Source: Sphingobacteriales bacterium
GTDB lineage: Bacteria > Bacteroidota > Bacteroidia > Chitinophagales > UBA2359
Direction: 5' to 3'
DNA length: 64,000 bases
Assembly (NCBI GenBank): GCA_016700115.1
Contig: CP064999.1
Location: forward strand, 806,001-870,000
This document shows, one piece after another, positions 55,470 to 64,000 of this stretch. Within the stretch, counting starts at the first letter, position 1. The number at the start of each line of letters is the position of its first letter. A program made the translations under genes and the position numbers. Below the pieces are notes generated by a model, which did no database searches, had not been told where the DNA came from, and saw only the letters and a list, made by a program, of their open reading frames with translations.

Positions 55470-56414
55470 ATGAAAGCGTTAGAAATATCCGAACCCATCA
55501 AACATCATATTCAGACGGCGATGAATGGCGATGCCCAATCGTTTGGGGCGGCATTTCAATGGTTTCGACCCTATCTTTACCTTCATGCCCTTCGGGTTTG
55601 CGGTAATTCCGGCAATGCTCAGGATGCCCTTCAAGACACCTTTATTTCTGCTTTTACGAATATCCACACACTGCGCCAACATGCTTCATTCTATCCGTGG
55701 TTGAAGAAAATTTTGCTCAACCATTGCCATTTATTGTTGAGAAAAGAAAAATCGCTGCACCGGTTGCAGCGTTTTGCCGGAACGGACTCTGACATTTACG
55801 ACAGTATCCACCTGCAATTTGACCAAAGCTCCAACCAACAGGTTTTATATTCGTTGATAAGCCGGTTGTCGGGCGAACTTCAATCCTGCCTGATTTTGAG
55901 ATATTTCAGCAGTTTCAACAGCTACGAAGAAATAGCCGTCATTTTGGGCATTCCGGTCGGAACGGTTCGAAGCAGGTTGTCGGCTGCAAGAGAAAAACTG
56001 TCCTCGCTTTATCGTATTCATCAGGATGCCGGAAATAAAGCGATGAACCGGTCAAAAGAATGGTCGGATTACTACCGGTATTCGATGGAAAACCTTTATA
56101 AAGATACGTCCATCCGAAACCAATTTTTCAGGCACTTCAACCCAAGCTTAAAAGTTCGTTTTACAAGTGGTAAAATGGCAACGGGCAGCTCAATTGTTGA
56201 AAATGAAATTTTAGACGACTTAAATCATGGATCAAAATTAAACATTTCCGATATAAACAGTTGCGAAAACCTCTCAGTGGTTGAAGGGTTTAACGTCAAT
56301 TCTTCTGAATTTCCCGGCCGTTGTGCCTCCACTACGGTTTTGGTATTTTTTCGAACAAACAACCTCGTCAGCCATCTCCATATTTTTGACTCTGCCCGAG
56401 ATACCGTCCGGTAA
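55470..56414 (+). CDS. ECF-type sigma factor with C-terminal NTF2-like extension
   Basis: A 314-aa sigma70-family protein. Region 2 (residues ~22-90) includes NAQDALQDTFISAFTNIHTL and FYPWLKKILLNHCHLLLRKE. Region 4 (~125-182) includes LSGELQSCLILRYF and the HTH SYEEIAVILGIPVGTVRSRLSAAREKL. Residues ~195-314 form an extra domain with the layout of an NTF2/SnoaL fold (SMENLYKDTSIRNQFFRHF to VVEGFNVNSSEF and TTVLVFFRTNN), as in ECF groups that carry a SnoaL-like tail instead of an anti-sigma partner. The tail probably controls activity in cis. No anti-sigma gene is adjacent. Downstream is a separate NTF2-like protein. Confidence 0.85.
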   Translation: MKALEISEPIKHHIQTAMNGDAQSFGAAFQWFRPYLYLHALRVCGNSGNAQDALQDTFISAFTNIHTLRQHASFYPWLKKILLNHCHLLLRKEKSLHRLQRFAGTDSDIYDSIHLQFDQSSNQQVLYSLISRLSGELQSCLILRYFSSFNSYEEIAVILGIPVGTVRSRLSAAREKLSSLYRIHQDAGNKAMNRSKEWSDYYRYSMENLYKDTSIRNQFFRHFNPSLKVRFTSGKMATGSSIVENEILDDLNHGSKLNISDINSCENLSVVEGFNVNSSEFPGRCASTTVLVFFRTNNLVSHLHIFDSARDTVR

Positions 56415-56556
56415 AAATTTTATCTGCCCCAATCCGAACTTTTAAAAGACCTGCTGTATCTACATGCAGTTTTTAAATTCAATGCCTGACATCTCTTTGA
56501 CAAAAGCTATTTTAATGGTTTTACATACTAACCTATCTGTTTAAAACAATTGCGAT

Positions 56557-56964
56557 ATGGAAAAAGATAAAATCATCGAAGAAGTCATTCAGGCAGAACA
56601 AAACCTGCTTAACCTGCTAAGACAGGGAGAATTGATGCGTGGAGTAGCCATTCATCTCCATTCGCCCGATTACCGGAATATCTGGAACGGAGAAATCAAA
56701 ACTTACGAAATGCTGGAAAACAGAATCAAGGCAGGCATCGAAAACGGGCTTCAAAGCTTTGACTATCAGGTAAAAGAACGCGATTTTTTAATCATTAATG
56801 CCGAAAACGTGATAGAAACTTTTACCGCTGTCGAAACTGATTATTTGAAAGACGGAAGCACTTCCACGTCCGGGCTAACTGCCATTTCCATACTTTGGCA
56901 ACTCGTCAGCAACAAATGGAGATTGGCTTATTTACATGCCTCTGAATTGCCAAAAGTAAATTAA
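56557..56964 (+). CDS. NTF2-like (SnoaL/DUF4440-type) protein
   Basis: A 135-aa single-domain protein. An N-terminal helix (DKIIEEVIQAEQNLLNLLRQG), HLHSPDYRNIWNGEIKTYEM, and a beta-rich second half (FLIINAENVIETFTAVET, ISILWQLVSNKWRLAYLHAS) give the cone-shaped NTF2 fold of the SnoaL/DUF4440 group. Such proteins bind small ligands or act as isomerases and cyclases; no function can be assigned. It is 142 bases after the sigma factor gene, whose tail has the same fold type, and 38 bases before a fatty acid hydroxylase gene, with which it may share a transcript. Confidence 0.82.
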   Translation: MEKDKIIEEVIQAEQNLLNLLRQGELMRGVAIHLHSPDYRNIWNGEIKTYEMLENRIKAGIENGLQSFDYQVKERDFLIINAENVIETFTAVETDYLKDGSTSTSGLTAISILWQLVSNKWRLAYLHASELPKVN

Positions 56965-57002
56965 ACCTCTTTTATCATCATTCACCAAAACATATAAAAA
57001 CC

Positions 57003-57791
57003 ATGCAAACTTTAGCCGACCTCCAACCTGTCATCTTGTTTAGCTTGTTAATCGCGTTGTATAGCATAGAAAATATACGCCCTTATCTGACTAAACCGGC
57101 GAACAAAAAACAACACGACCTGCACAATTTCATCCTTACTTTTATCTCCATTGTTGTCAATATCATTGTCGGAAGCATTGTGGTCATGACCGTTGTATAT
57201 GCTACCGACCATCAGATTGGACTATTTAACCAAATTGCTTTGCCGCCGGCAGTAGAAATCATCGCCACCATATTGCTGATTGATTTCGGAAGCTATTGCA
57301 ACCATAACCTTCAGCATAAAATCCCTTTTTTATGGCGGTTTCACAGAGTCCATCATTCCGACCTCTATCTGAACACTTCTTCCTCGCTGCGTTTTCATCC
57401 CTTCGATGTGATTTATTCGCAGGGAGTCTATTTTTGTGTCGCCATCCTTGTTTTGGGAGTTTCCATGACCTCCTTCATTCTTTACGGAACCATTGCTTTG
57501 GTTTTTGTCATCGTTCAGCACAGCAATATTAAGTTTCCGGATTGGTTCGAAAAATACGGGCGAACTGTATTTTCAACTCCGGGCTGGCATAAAATACATC
57601 ATTCCGACAACCAAAAATTTACCGACAGTCATTATGGAGATGTATTCACTTTTTGGGATAGAATCTTCGGCACCTGGCATCCGGTAAATCCCGATGAAAT
57701 CACCTACGGTCTCAAAGAATTTGCCGACACAGAACGGCAAAAAGCAGGTTTTCTGCTCCGCTCGCCTTTTGTGGAGGTGAAAGAGAAATAA
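57003..57791 (+). CDS. Fatty acid hydroxylase/sterol desaturase-family membrane di-iron enzyme
   Basis: A 262-aa integral membrane protein with four or five hydrophobic helices (about 8-22, 42-68, 82-98, 140-172). It carries the family's histidine clusters: His101/His105 (CNHNLQH), His114/His117/His118 (FHRVHH), His173 (VQHSN) and His196/His199/His200 (WHKIHHSD), plus His210. These bind the di-iron centre that hydroxylates or desaturates a lipid chain. The substrate is probably a membrane lipid, fatty acid or carotenoid-like molecule, but this is not determined. It lies 38 bases after the NTF2-like gene. Confidence 0.9.
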   Translation: MQTLADLQPVILFSLLIALYSIENIRPYLTKPANKKQHDLHNFILTFISIVVNIIVGSIVVMTVVYATDHQIGLFNQIALPPAVEIIATILLIDFGSYCNHNLQHKIPFLWRFHRVHHSDLYLNTSSSLRFHPFDVIYSQGVYFCVAILVLGVSMTSFILYGTIALVFVIVQHSNIKFPDWFEKYGRTVFSTPGWHKIHHSDNQKFTDSHYGDVFTFWDRIFGTWHPVNPDEITYGLKEFADTERQKAGFLLRSPFVEVKEK

Positions 57792-58234
57792 AGCATTCTT
57801 TTGCACCAAATTTATCAACACAGCTCCGGAGCTCTTTCCTGTTTACCTGCTGCCAGGTGAACTGTTTGTAGAAACTTTGGTCAATTAAATGGCAATAATT
57901 CAAAACAAGTTACTACTTTTGACATCATAAATCAGCATAAATTATTAACGCCAAATGGCTGAAATGGAGATAAAAAAGTGAATGTCCTTACCTTAAAGTA
58001 GCTATTTTAGTGTGCACTGAGGTTGCCATATTGAGCAAAAAGAGGAGAGGAGATAGGCGAATGAACATAGAAATTAGGCAAAAACCGGCAAAGGTTTGCA
58101 AGCACAACTCCGAAATGTTTTGAAGTTTTTGTTTAGCAACAAGTGGTTATTTGATATTGGCGAAAAAGATTTGGCGTTGGCCGCTTTGCCTGTTACAAAG
58201 AAGCAAATCAAGCATTTGAAAATACAAAAAAACG
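57792..58234 (+). other. Gene-free stretch
   Basis: 443 bases between the hydroxylase stop and the DUF262 start. I find no convincing gene, RNA, repeat or terminator. A plus-strand frame starting MNIEIRQKPAK near 58,062 stops after 20 codons. Confidence 0.4.
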
Positions 58235-59918
58235 ATGAAAGGGATTCAAGGAACTTCGAATAAGACCTACCGGCAGTTAATGGGAAATGGGTTGCGGTAT
58301 GAAATTCCAAAATTTCAAAGAGACTACTCCTGGGAGGCTGAACATTGGGATGACTTGTGGCAAGATATAAATGCACTATTGGCAAATGAAGATAATGAGC
58401 ATTATATGGGATATTTAGTGCTGCAAACATCCAATAACAAAGAGTTCCATATCATTGATGGTCAGCAAAGATTAACCACCCTGAGTTTGTTGATACTTGC
58501 CACATTAAAGTGTTTAAAAGAATTGATTGAAGCAGGAGTTGATCCTGAAAATAATACTAAAAGAAATGATAGCTTACTAAACAGCTATATAGGTTATATA
58601 GACCCTGTTACTTTAATTTCAAACAATAAGTTAAAATTAAACCGAAACAGCGATGATTATTATAAACAGCATTTAGTCCTGCTAAAAACATTGCCCTTAC
58701 GGAACACCAACACTTCCGAAAAGCACATGAGGGAATGTTTCCTTTGGTATTACAACAGGATAAAAAAGGATTTTTTAACAGGGAGAGTTTGGCAGCATTT
58801 ATTGAGAATATTGTGGACAAACTTTTTTTTACAGTTATTGAGGTAACGGATCAGCTAAACGCATTTAAAGTTTTTGAAACGCTGAATGCAAGAGGCGTTC
58901 AGTTATCATCATCTGATTTATTAAAAAATTATTTATTTTCAGTTGTTGATGAAACGAAACCTCACATTTCAGAAATTGAAGAACTGGAAAATATTTGGAG
59001 CAAAATAGCCGGGAAATTAGGGGATGAAAAATTTGAAGAATACTTGCGATATTACTGGAACAGCATCAACAAATCGGTTGGCAAGAAAAACCTGTTCAAA
59101 ACTATTAAAAGCAGCATTAAATCAAAAGCGCAAGTATTTGATTTAATCAGAAGCTTGAACGATACTGCTGATATCTATTTAGCCATCCAAAACCCGGAAG
59201 ATGATTTATGGAAAGATAAGCCTGATATCCGCAAATCATTAAAAGAATTAAAATTGTTTCAAATCCGGCAAACATATTCACTGTTCTTGTCTGCGTTAAA
59301 AAATTTAGATGCCGATAAATTTAAAAATTAGCCCGGATTTGTTCCATTGTTTCTTTTCGCTACAATATCATTGGAGGGCTAAATCCCAACGCACAAGAAG
59401 ATGTTTATAATACTGCCGCTTTAAATATTGCCGCCAACAAAAACTTTGCCGCTGCTGACTTTCAAAATATATATGTAAGCGATTCGAAGTTTGAAAATGA
59501 TTTTTTGACCAAAGAATTTAAAAACACGACGCGAAACCATAAAATCGTAAAATACATCCTGTCAAAAATCGAAATTTATCAATACAAAAACGAAATTGAC
59601 CCCGAAAGCGATTTATTTACTATTGAACATATTCTCCCGGAAAATGCCGATGATACCTGGGGAGAATTTACTTTTGAAGAAATCAATCGTTCTATTTACA
59701 GAATAGGGAATTTGACCCTTCTTGAAAAAAAACTGAACAGAGAAGCAGACCAAAAACCATATACCGAAAAAAAATCTGTTTATTTGCAATCAAACAGCGA
59801 GTTGACCAAATCCATTCCCGAAAATTTTGATTCATGGAACGAATCAAAACTCGCTGCACGCCAAAAAGACCTGGCCAAACACGCTAAATCCATTTGGAAA
59901 ATTCAGGAGTTAACGTGA
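58235..59918 (+). pseudogene. DUF262/DUF1524 GmrSD-like defence protein with two one-base frameshifts
   Basis: Restored length is ~562 aa. The N-terminal DUF262 (ParB/sulfiredoxin-like) part has YEIPKFQRDYSWEAEHW and the nucleotide-binding IIDGQQRLTTLSLL (DGQQR at 75-79). The middle carries FKVFETLNARGVQLSSSDLLKNYLF. The C-terminal DUF1524 HNH-like nuclease part has FTIEHILPENADDTWGEF and YRIGNLTLLEKKLN. This is the single-chain GmrSD type IV restriction layout, which attacks modified foreign DNA. The frame breaks at ~58,773 (six T where seven fit) and ~59,325 (five A where six fit). Restoring one base at each gives a continuous family-like protein, so these are either very recent mutations or homopolymer sequencing errors. 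No partner genes are adjacent. Confidence 0.88.
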
Positions 59919-59998
59919 ATAATAGATAAAAAAAGTACGAAAAAGCAGTAATTAGAATCAGACATTCAGACATCGTATGTCTATCCGACATGCGATAA

Positions 59999-61075
59999 CT
60001 ACCAGGGTACTTTTTGCTTCACCTGATAAAAGCGTTTGCCGTCAAAACGATAGAGTCCTTGTCCGGCACCCCACCACATGTTTCCGTCTTTGTCCTGATA
60101 CATGCTTTGAACGCAGCAGTTAATCCCGTCTTTGGGGGTAAACACAGTAAATGCTTGGGGATTTGAAATTCCGGCAGAAGGGTCAAATCTTGTCGTGCTG
60201 CCTCTGGCAGTAATCCATATAATTCCCGATTTTTCAATATATATTCCCCATATTTCACTACCTCCCAATCCGTCTTTGGCTGTTACGCTTGTAAAGCTTT
60301 TGCCATCATAGCGGCAAATACCCTCTTTCATGGTAAACCAAAAATTACCTGCCCGATCCTGTATGATACCACCGGCATAATTATCTCCCAAGCCTTCTTT
60401 CTCTGTAAGATTTATTATCGTTTTTCCATCATACCGAAACACCCCATTGCTATGAGAAGCAAACCAAATGTTTCCCGATTTGTCTTCGATGATGTCTGTA
60501 ACATTTATAGAGTCAAGCAAATTAAACGACCAAAAACATTTGCCCCCTATGCTATCGGCAGCCGGATTGTATTGAAAAACTCCGCCTTCTGTGCCTATCC
60601 AAAGCCTGCCTGCACTATCAGACAAAATACATTTCCGGCCAACCCAACTTTTATTCAGCCCATTCTCTCCGGTATAGCTTCTAAAATTTTTTCAGTCATA
60701 TTTAAAAGCGCCAAGGTCTGTTCCAAACCACAGATTCCCTTGCTTGTCTTCGGCAATCGCCTGTATGCTATTGGCGGTTAGCCCTTCCGGTTTGCCGAAA
60801 TATTGCAAAGTAGCATGATCATATCTTACTACTCCTTCGCCAAGGGTTCCAAACCACAGATTCCCTTTCGAGTCCTGAAAAATGCTTCTGACATACTGAC
60901 TGACTAAAGTAGTATCGTAATCAGGATATATTTCGACCGCCTTGTAGTTTCTTATTACTTCCGGACTTGCTTTGGAGGCAACCGCCTCATCCGGCAGGTT
61001 AGTATGAACTTTTCCGGTACAGGAACAAAAAGTAGCTAATAAACTAAGCAGTAATATTTTGTACAAGGACATCAT
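59999..61075 (-). pseudogene. Two-component-regulator-type beta-propeller lipoprotein with an in-frame TGA
   Basis: About 358 codons. The N-terminus (MMSLYKILLLSLLATFCSC) is a signal peptide with a probable lipid-modified Cys. The rest is six or seven propeller blades of the Reg_prop type, each with DxxGNLWFGT.GxxRYD-like ends (DSKGNLWFGTLGEGVVRYD, DKQGNLWFGTDLGAFKYD, DKSGNIWFASHSNGVFRYD). At 60692-60694 an in-frame TGA stands where the blade pattern YDGKxF expects a Gly (GGA). The frame continues intact to 59999. No kinase or DNA-binding domain is attached. It may be a standalone sensor-like surface propeller; currently nonsense-mutated or misread by one base. Confidence 0.82.
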
Positions 61076-61322
61076 GCTGATTGCAATTTTTAAAATAGTC
61101 CGTTAAATGTATAGAGGCAATGCATCCCGTTTCCCTGCCTGAATATTCTTGTAATTCTTTGATTTATCCCGCAAGTATAAACCCCTTGACCATAAAATTA
61201 ACCCAATTATTTTCGACTAATATAATTATGCAAACAGAATAAGGTGTTACGAATAAAGCAAAACCATATTACCTCAGTAAATTAGTATATCAATAAGATT
61301 ATAAAGGGGCAACAGGTTGCCA

Positions 61323-62894
61323 TTACTCCAGCACCTTGATAAAAAACACAAACTCTTCCAGCAGTTTAACCTGTTCTTTCAGTTCTTTTCCGGTCAGAAG
61401 GTTGGTTTCGGGCAACACCACTTTTTCGGGCAGCAGTTCAATCAGGTTGAGGACGTTTCTTGTTTTGATGGCATAGGTTGCGCTTTCTGCCTGCGAATGT
61501 TTGGCTTTAATGATGCCAATGAGGTTTCCCTGATAATCGTAAAGGGGCCCTCCGCTGTTTCCCGGATGTACCGGAACGGTTAGCTGATAGGTGGACACAT
61601 CGCCTTTAAATCCTTTTGGAGAACTGATGACCCCATCCGTCAGTTTTAGAGATTCGCCCATAGTCGCCGATAGGGGAAACCCCATGGTATAAACCTTTTC
61701 ACCCACTTCAGACAGGTTGGTTTTGATGGTATAGGGTATTTCGGGCAGGGACGAAAAATTCCAGTCTTCGATTTTTATGACCGCCAGGTCGTTGATTTCA
61801 TCGTTGACCATGACTACAGCCTGATAGACCACTTTTTTACCGTTGCTCATCGTTTGAACTTCTATCAGGTTGCCTCCCTGAATAACATGGTTGTTGGTAA
61901 CAATATAGCCGTTGGAGGAAACGGCTATGCCGCTTCCGGTAGCTACTAATCTTCGCTGTTGTCCCTGACGCGGAAACTGTTTGTAGTATTTATACACCGT
62001 CTCCTCTTCGTTTGCAAAGGTCAGATACAACATGTTCGACTGATCCACCGACAAATAGACATCTTCTTCCATTTGCTTGTTTTCGGAGTACCAATGCACA
62101 TTGTAAAAGTTCAGGGTGCCGGTGGGGTAAATATACCCGGCCACCTCTCCAACCTGCCAGTCTTCGTAATTGGAAGCGCCGTTGAGGTAAATCGCATCGA
62201 AGTTGCCGGAATCGGGATTTTTGACCACTGCAATCCGGTATTTGGATTTGTTGGGAACGCCAATGATAAATTTTTCGTAAATACCTTCTAAATTATTGTC
62301 GGGTTTGTTGCCGGTAAAATATTTTTTAAGACTTTCTTCGTTCCAACCGGTTTGGTTGCGCGGAAGTTTGAGGCGTTTCGCTTTTTCATAAACCAGGGTG
62401 GTGTCGTAAAACGAGCGCCAAATAGAATACAGTTTGTCCAGTAAATAGGGGTCGTTGTATAAAGTATCGGTGGTAATAAACTGAAAATAGTCGCCGGTAC
62501 AAGCGTTAAACTCCATGACATGATTGGTAAACAACTGTTTTTTAACCACCTCCATCTGCACTTTTACCCGCACAATATCGCAATAGGAGGGGGCGGATTC
62601 GTACAAAGTTTTTTTGTCTTCGGAGGTAATGGCCACTGTTTTAAAACCAAGGCTTTTCAGGTATTTGGCAAAATGATCGAGCAACACACTTCCATCGGTG
62701 TCTATTTTTTTTTGAACTTCAGGGCTTGTTACCAGTTCTGCAAATTTTACCCCCTGCATATAATCGAAAAGGTTAAGCGCCGGATTTGACTGCGATAAAC
62801 TGATATTGCCGGAAGGGTTATCGGCAAAAACAAACGCATTAGAGCCCAAAAAAAAGAAGGTCAATAACACAAAAATGGTTGGTCTGCAGTCCAT
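61323..62894 (-). CDS. Secreted trypsin-like (HtrA-type S1C) protease with a large unassigned N-terminal region
   Basis: A 523-aa protein from ATG 62894; the frame extends upstream only to a TTG at 62933. A signal peptide covers ~1-24 (CRPTIFVLLTFFFLGSNAFVFA). Residues ~25-315 form a region that I do not recognise. The protease domain at ~318-500 has the triad His336 (GYIVTNNHVI), Asp369 (NDLAVIKI) and Ser447 (HPGNSGGPL). No PDZ domain follows; the C-terminus is a short charged helix. Probably a periplasmic or extracellular quality-control or processing protease. It stands alone, with 247 gene-free bases downstream and 120 upstream. Confidence 0.88.
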   Translation of the reverse strand: MDCRPTIFVLLTFFFLGSNAFVFADNPSGNISLSQSNPALNLFDYMQGVKFAELVTSPEVQKKIDTDGSVLLDHFAKYLKSLGFKTVAITSEDKKTLYESAPSYCDIVRVKVQMEVVKKQLFTNHVMEFNACTGDYFQFITTDTLYNDPYLLDKLYSIWRSFYDTTLVYEKAKRLKLPRNQTGWNEESLKKYFTGNKPDNNLEGIYEKFIIGVPNKSKYRIAVVKNPDSGNFDAIYLNGASNYEDWQVGEVAGYIYPTGTLNFYNVHWYSENKQMEEDVYLSVDQSNMLYLTFANEEETVYKYYKQFPRQGQQRRLVATGSGIAVSSNGYIVTNNHVIQGGNLIEVQTMSNGKKVVYQAVVMVNDEINDLAVIKIEDWNFSSLPEIPYTIKTNLSEVGEKVYTMGFPLSATMGESLKLTDGVISSPKGFKGDVSTYQLTVPVHPGNSGGPLYDYQGNLIGIIKAKHSQAESATYAIKTRNVLNLIELLPEKVVLPETNLLTGKELKEQVKLLEEFVFFIKVLE

Positions 62895-63014
62895 ATTTAA
62901 AATCGTTTTAACAGCGCTATCAGGGTTAAACAACCAATAGGATATAAACGGTTGACTATATTATTTCGGCAGGAAGCAAAAACTTTCACAATTTAACACA
63001 AAAAACCGGCACTG

Positions 63015-64000
63015 TTATGGTTCTGACGGCAACTTGTGTTCCAAAGCTCCCGAAATGGCTTCTTTTATCTTGGACTCCAACTTGTTATGGAAAACTTGCT
63101 TTTTCAGCACCGAGGGTTCGGCTGCTCTTTCGGTACAATCGTTTAGCTTACAACGCTCACAAGTGGTACTGACCAAAACCACCGGAACATTAATGTCATT
63201 CCAGAACCTGACTTTGTTCATAAACTTCTTGTTGATTAAAAACCCGATGGAAACGCTGCTGTTTGTATTTGGAGTAGGGTAGGCGGTTCGGGCAACTGAA
63301 ATACAAAAATATTCATTGCCGGAAGTCAGGGATAATGCTCTTTGAACTTTAACCAATGCTTCTGGCGGGATTTTGCCGTTGTTTTGTTGCTGTTCAAGTT
63401 CAGATAACACCGAAATTCCTACCCACCGGCGGCAATAATGCTCGTTCAGCTCATTTCCATGAAGATTGTGCAGATTAGGCAGGTGCAGCTCTTTGGTGAT
63501 GTCAAAATGGTTCGAGCCTTTTACATGACTGACCCGGGCAAAAAACAATTCATTCAACCCCAAAAAAGTAGGGGCTATACTCGTCAGACGGTGAAAAAAA
63601 GTATCGGACGAAACATTGTAGCTGTTGATAATTTGCAATAGTTGCTCCCCGTCAAAGGTTTCGGATGCCAAAAAACGTTCAACATCCCGAACCACTGCAT
63701 GACGGTTTAAAAACAAAGCTCCGGCAAAATAGGAAGCCTTAAAATTGTTGAGTGCTTGTTCAAAGGATTTAATTCTTACCCAGGATTGGGTATTGTTTCT
63801 GCCCGAAAGCTGCAAATAGTTATACCCTAATTCTTTAGCTAACTGAAAAGCTGTTTGTGCGGGGTTTAGATTGTTGTTTAACAGCAGTTTGTTCCCGTCT
63901 TTATGTTCCACAAAAACCGAACGAATTCCCTGCAGTTCGGGAAATTTGCCTAAGTGATTTTCTTCAATCCGGTAATTATACTGTTCTGCAAGCAAGGTTT
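63015..64000 (-). CDS. ScfR/RamB-type XRE transcriptional regulator, 3' part
   Basis: The frame is open to the window edge, so the N-terminal helix-turn-helix lies outside. The visible ~327 residues match the middle and C-terminal part of short-chain fatty acyl-CoA regulators: an IrrE/ImmA-like segment with FQLAKELGYNYLQLSGR in place of an HExxH zinc site, ASYFAGALFLNR, SNVSSDTFFHRLTSIAPTFL-like helices, and the DUF2083-type end with CRRWVGISVL and a Cys cluster (TTCERCKLNDC). Relatives control acetate, propionate and glyoxylate metabolism. The first visible TTG near 63995 is not the start. Confidence 0.85.
   Translation of the reverse strand, partial: TLLAEQYNYRIEENHLGKFPELQGIRSVFVEHKDGNKLLLNNNLNPAQTAFQLAKELGYNYLQLSGRNNTQSWVRIKSFEQALNNFKASYFAGALFLNRHAVVRDVERFLASETFDGEQLLQIINSYNVSSDTFFHRLTSIAPTFLGLNELFFARVSHVKGSNHFDITKELHLPNLHNLHGNELNEHYCRRWVGISVLSELEQQQNNGKIPPEALVKVQRALSLTSGNEYFCISVARTAYPTPNTNSSVSIGFLINKKFMNKVRFWNDINVPVVLVSTTCERCKLNDCTERAAEPSVLKKQVFHNKLESKIKEAISGALEHKLPSEP

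Noticed and set aside
60692..60694. Alternative genetic code with UGA as glycine
   Set aside because: Other genes in the window terminate naturally at TGA, and the taxonomic signals are Bacteroidota.

Overview
The window reads as a chromosomal segment of a Bacteroidota bacterium, most likely a free-living or environmental Saprospiria/Chitinophagia-type lineage. The signs are two proteins with C-terminal type IX secretion (T9SS) sorting domains, a Bacteroidetes-type GlmU-like protein, promoter elements of the form TAnnTTTG, several Bacteroidetes-type lipoproteins, and insertion sequences common in that phylum. No tRNA, rRNA or CRISPR array was recognised.

Layout. 1-2430 (+): the 3' end of a GlmU-like left-handed beta-helix protein, triosephosphate isomerase, and a family 2 glycosyltransferase. 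2771-38081 (-): a probable two-gene operon of a 107-aa lipoprotein followed by one enormous secreted repeat protein. The giant gene spans about 34.9 kb (about 11,640 codons). It has a signal peptide, Cys-paired beta-sandwich modules, about 28 copies of a 260-286-aa three-domain unit, six HYR-like domains, SprB-like modules and a T9SS sorting domain. Its reading frame is broken at three single-base indels (about 20,430, 20,773 and 22,743), all inside the most homogeneous part of the array, so an assembly artefact must be excluded. 38525-42800: an IS1634-family element, two ArsR-type regulators and an IS4-like element lying between them. 42801-46827: the second ArsR gene, tsaB, an M28 peptidase with PDZ domain, and an alpha/beta hydrolase.

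46904-51232 is a graveyard. It holds a truncated DUF418 membrane protein gene and an array of about 100-bp hairpin-forming repeats. The array is bounded by a diverged direct repeat and interrupted by an IS630-family element, which is itself interrupted by an IS4-like element; both insertions have recognisable target duplications. 51233-57791 (+): a lipoprotein S33-type hydrolase, a PaaI-like thioesterase, a small T9SS protein and a DUF1835 protein. Next come a 21-bp-period AT-rich repeat tract, an ECF sigma factor with an NTF2-like tail, a separate NTF2-like protein and a fatty acid hydroxylase. 58235-64000: a DUF262/DUF1524 GmrSD-like defence gene with two homopolymer frameshifts, a beta-propeller lipoprotein gene with an in-frame TGA, a trypsin-like protease with a large unassigned N-terminal region, and the 3' part of a ScfR/RamB-type regulator.

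Working picture: housekeeping genes (tpiA, tsaB) are intact, while mobile, repeated and defence-type genes carry nearly all the frameshifts. The dominant biological feature is the giant T9SS-exported surface protein, whose units look shuffled and homogenised by recombination. Names are from recognition of sequence motifs by eye; no database search was run.
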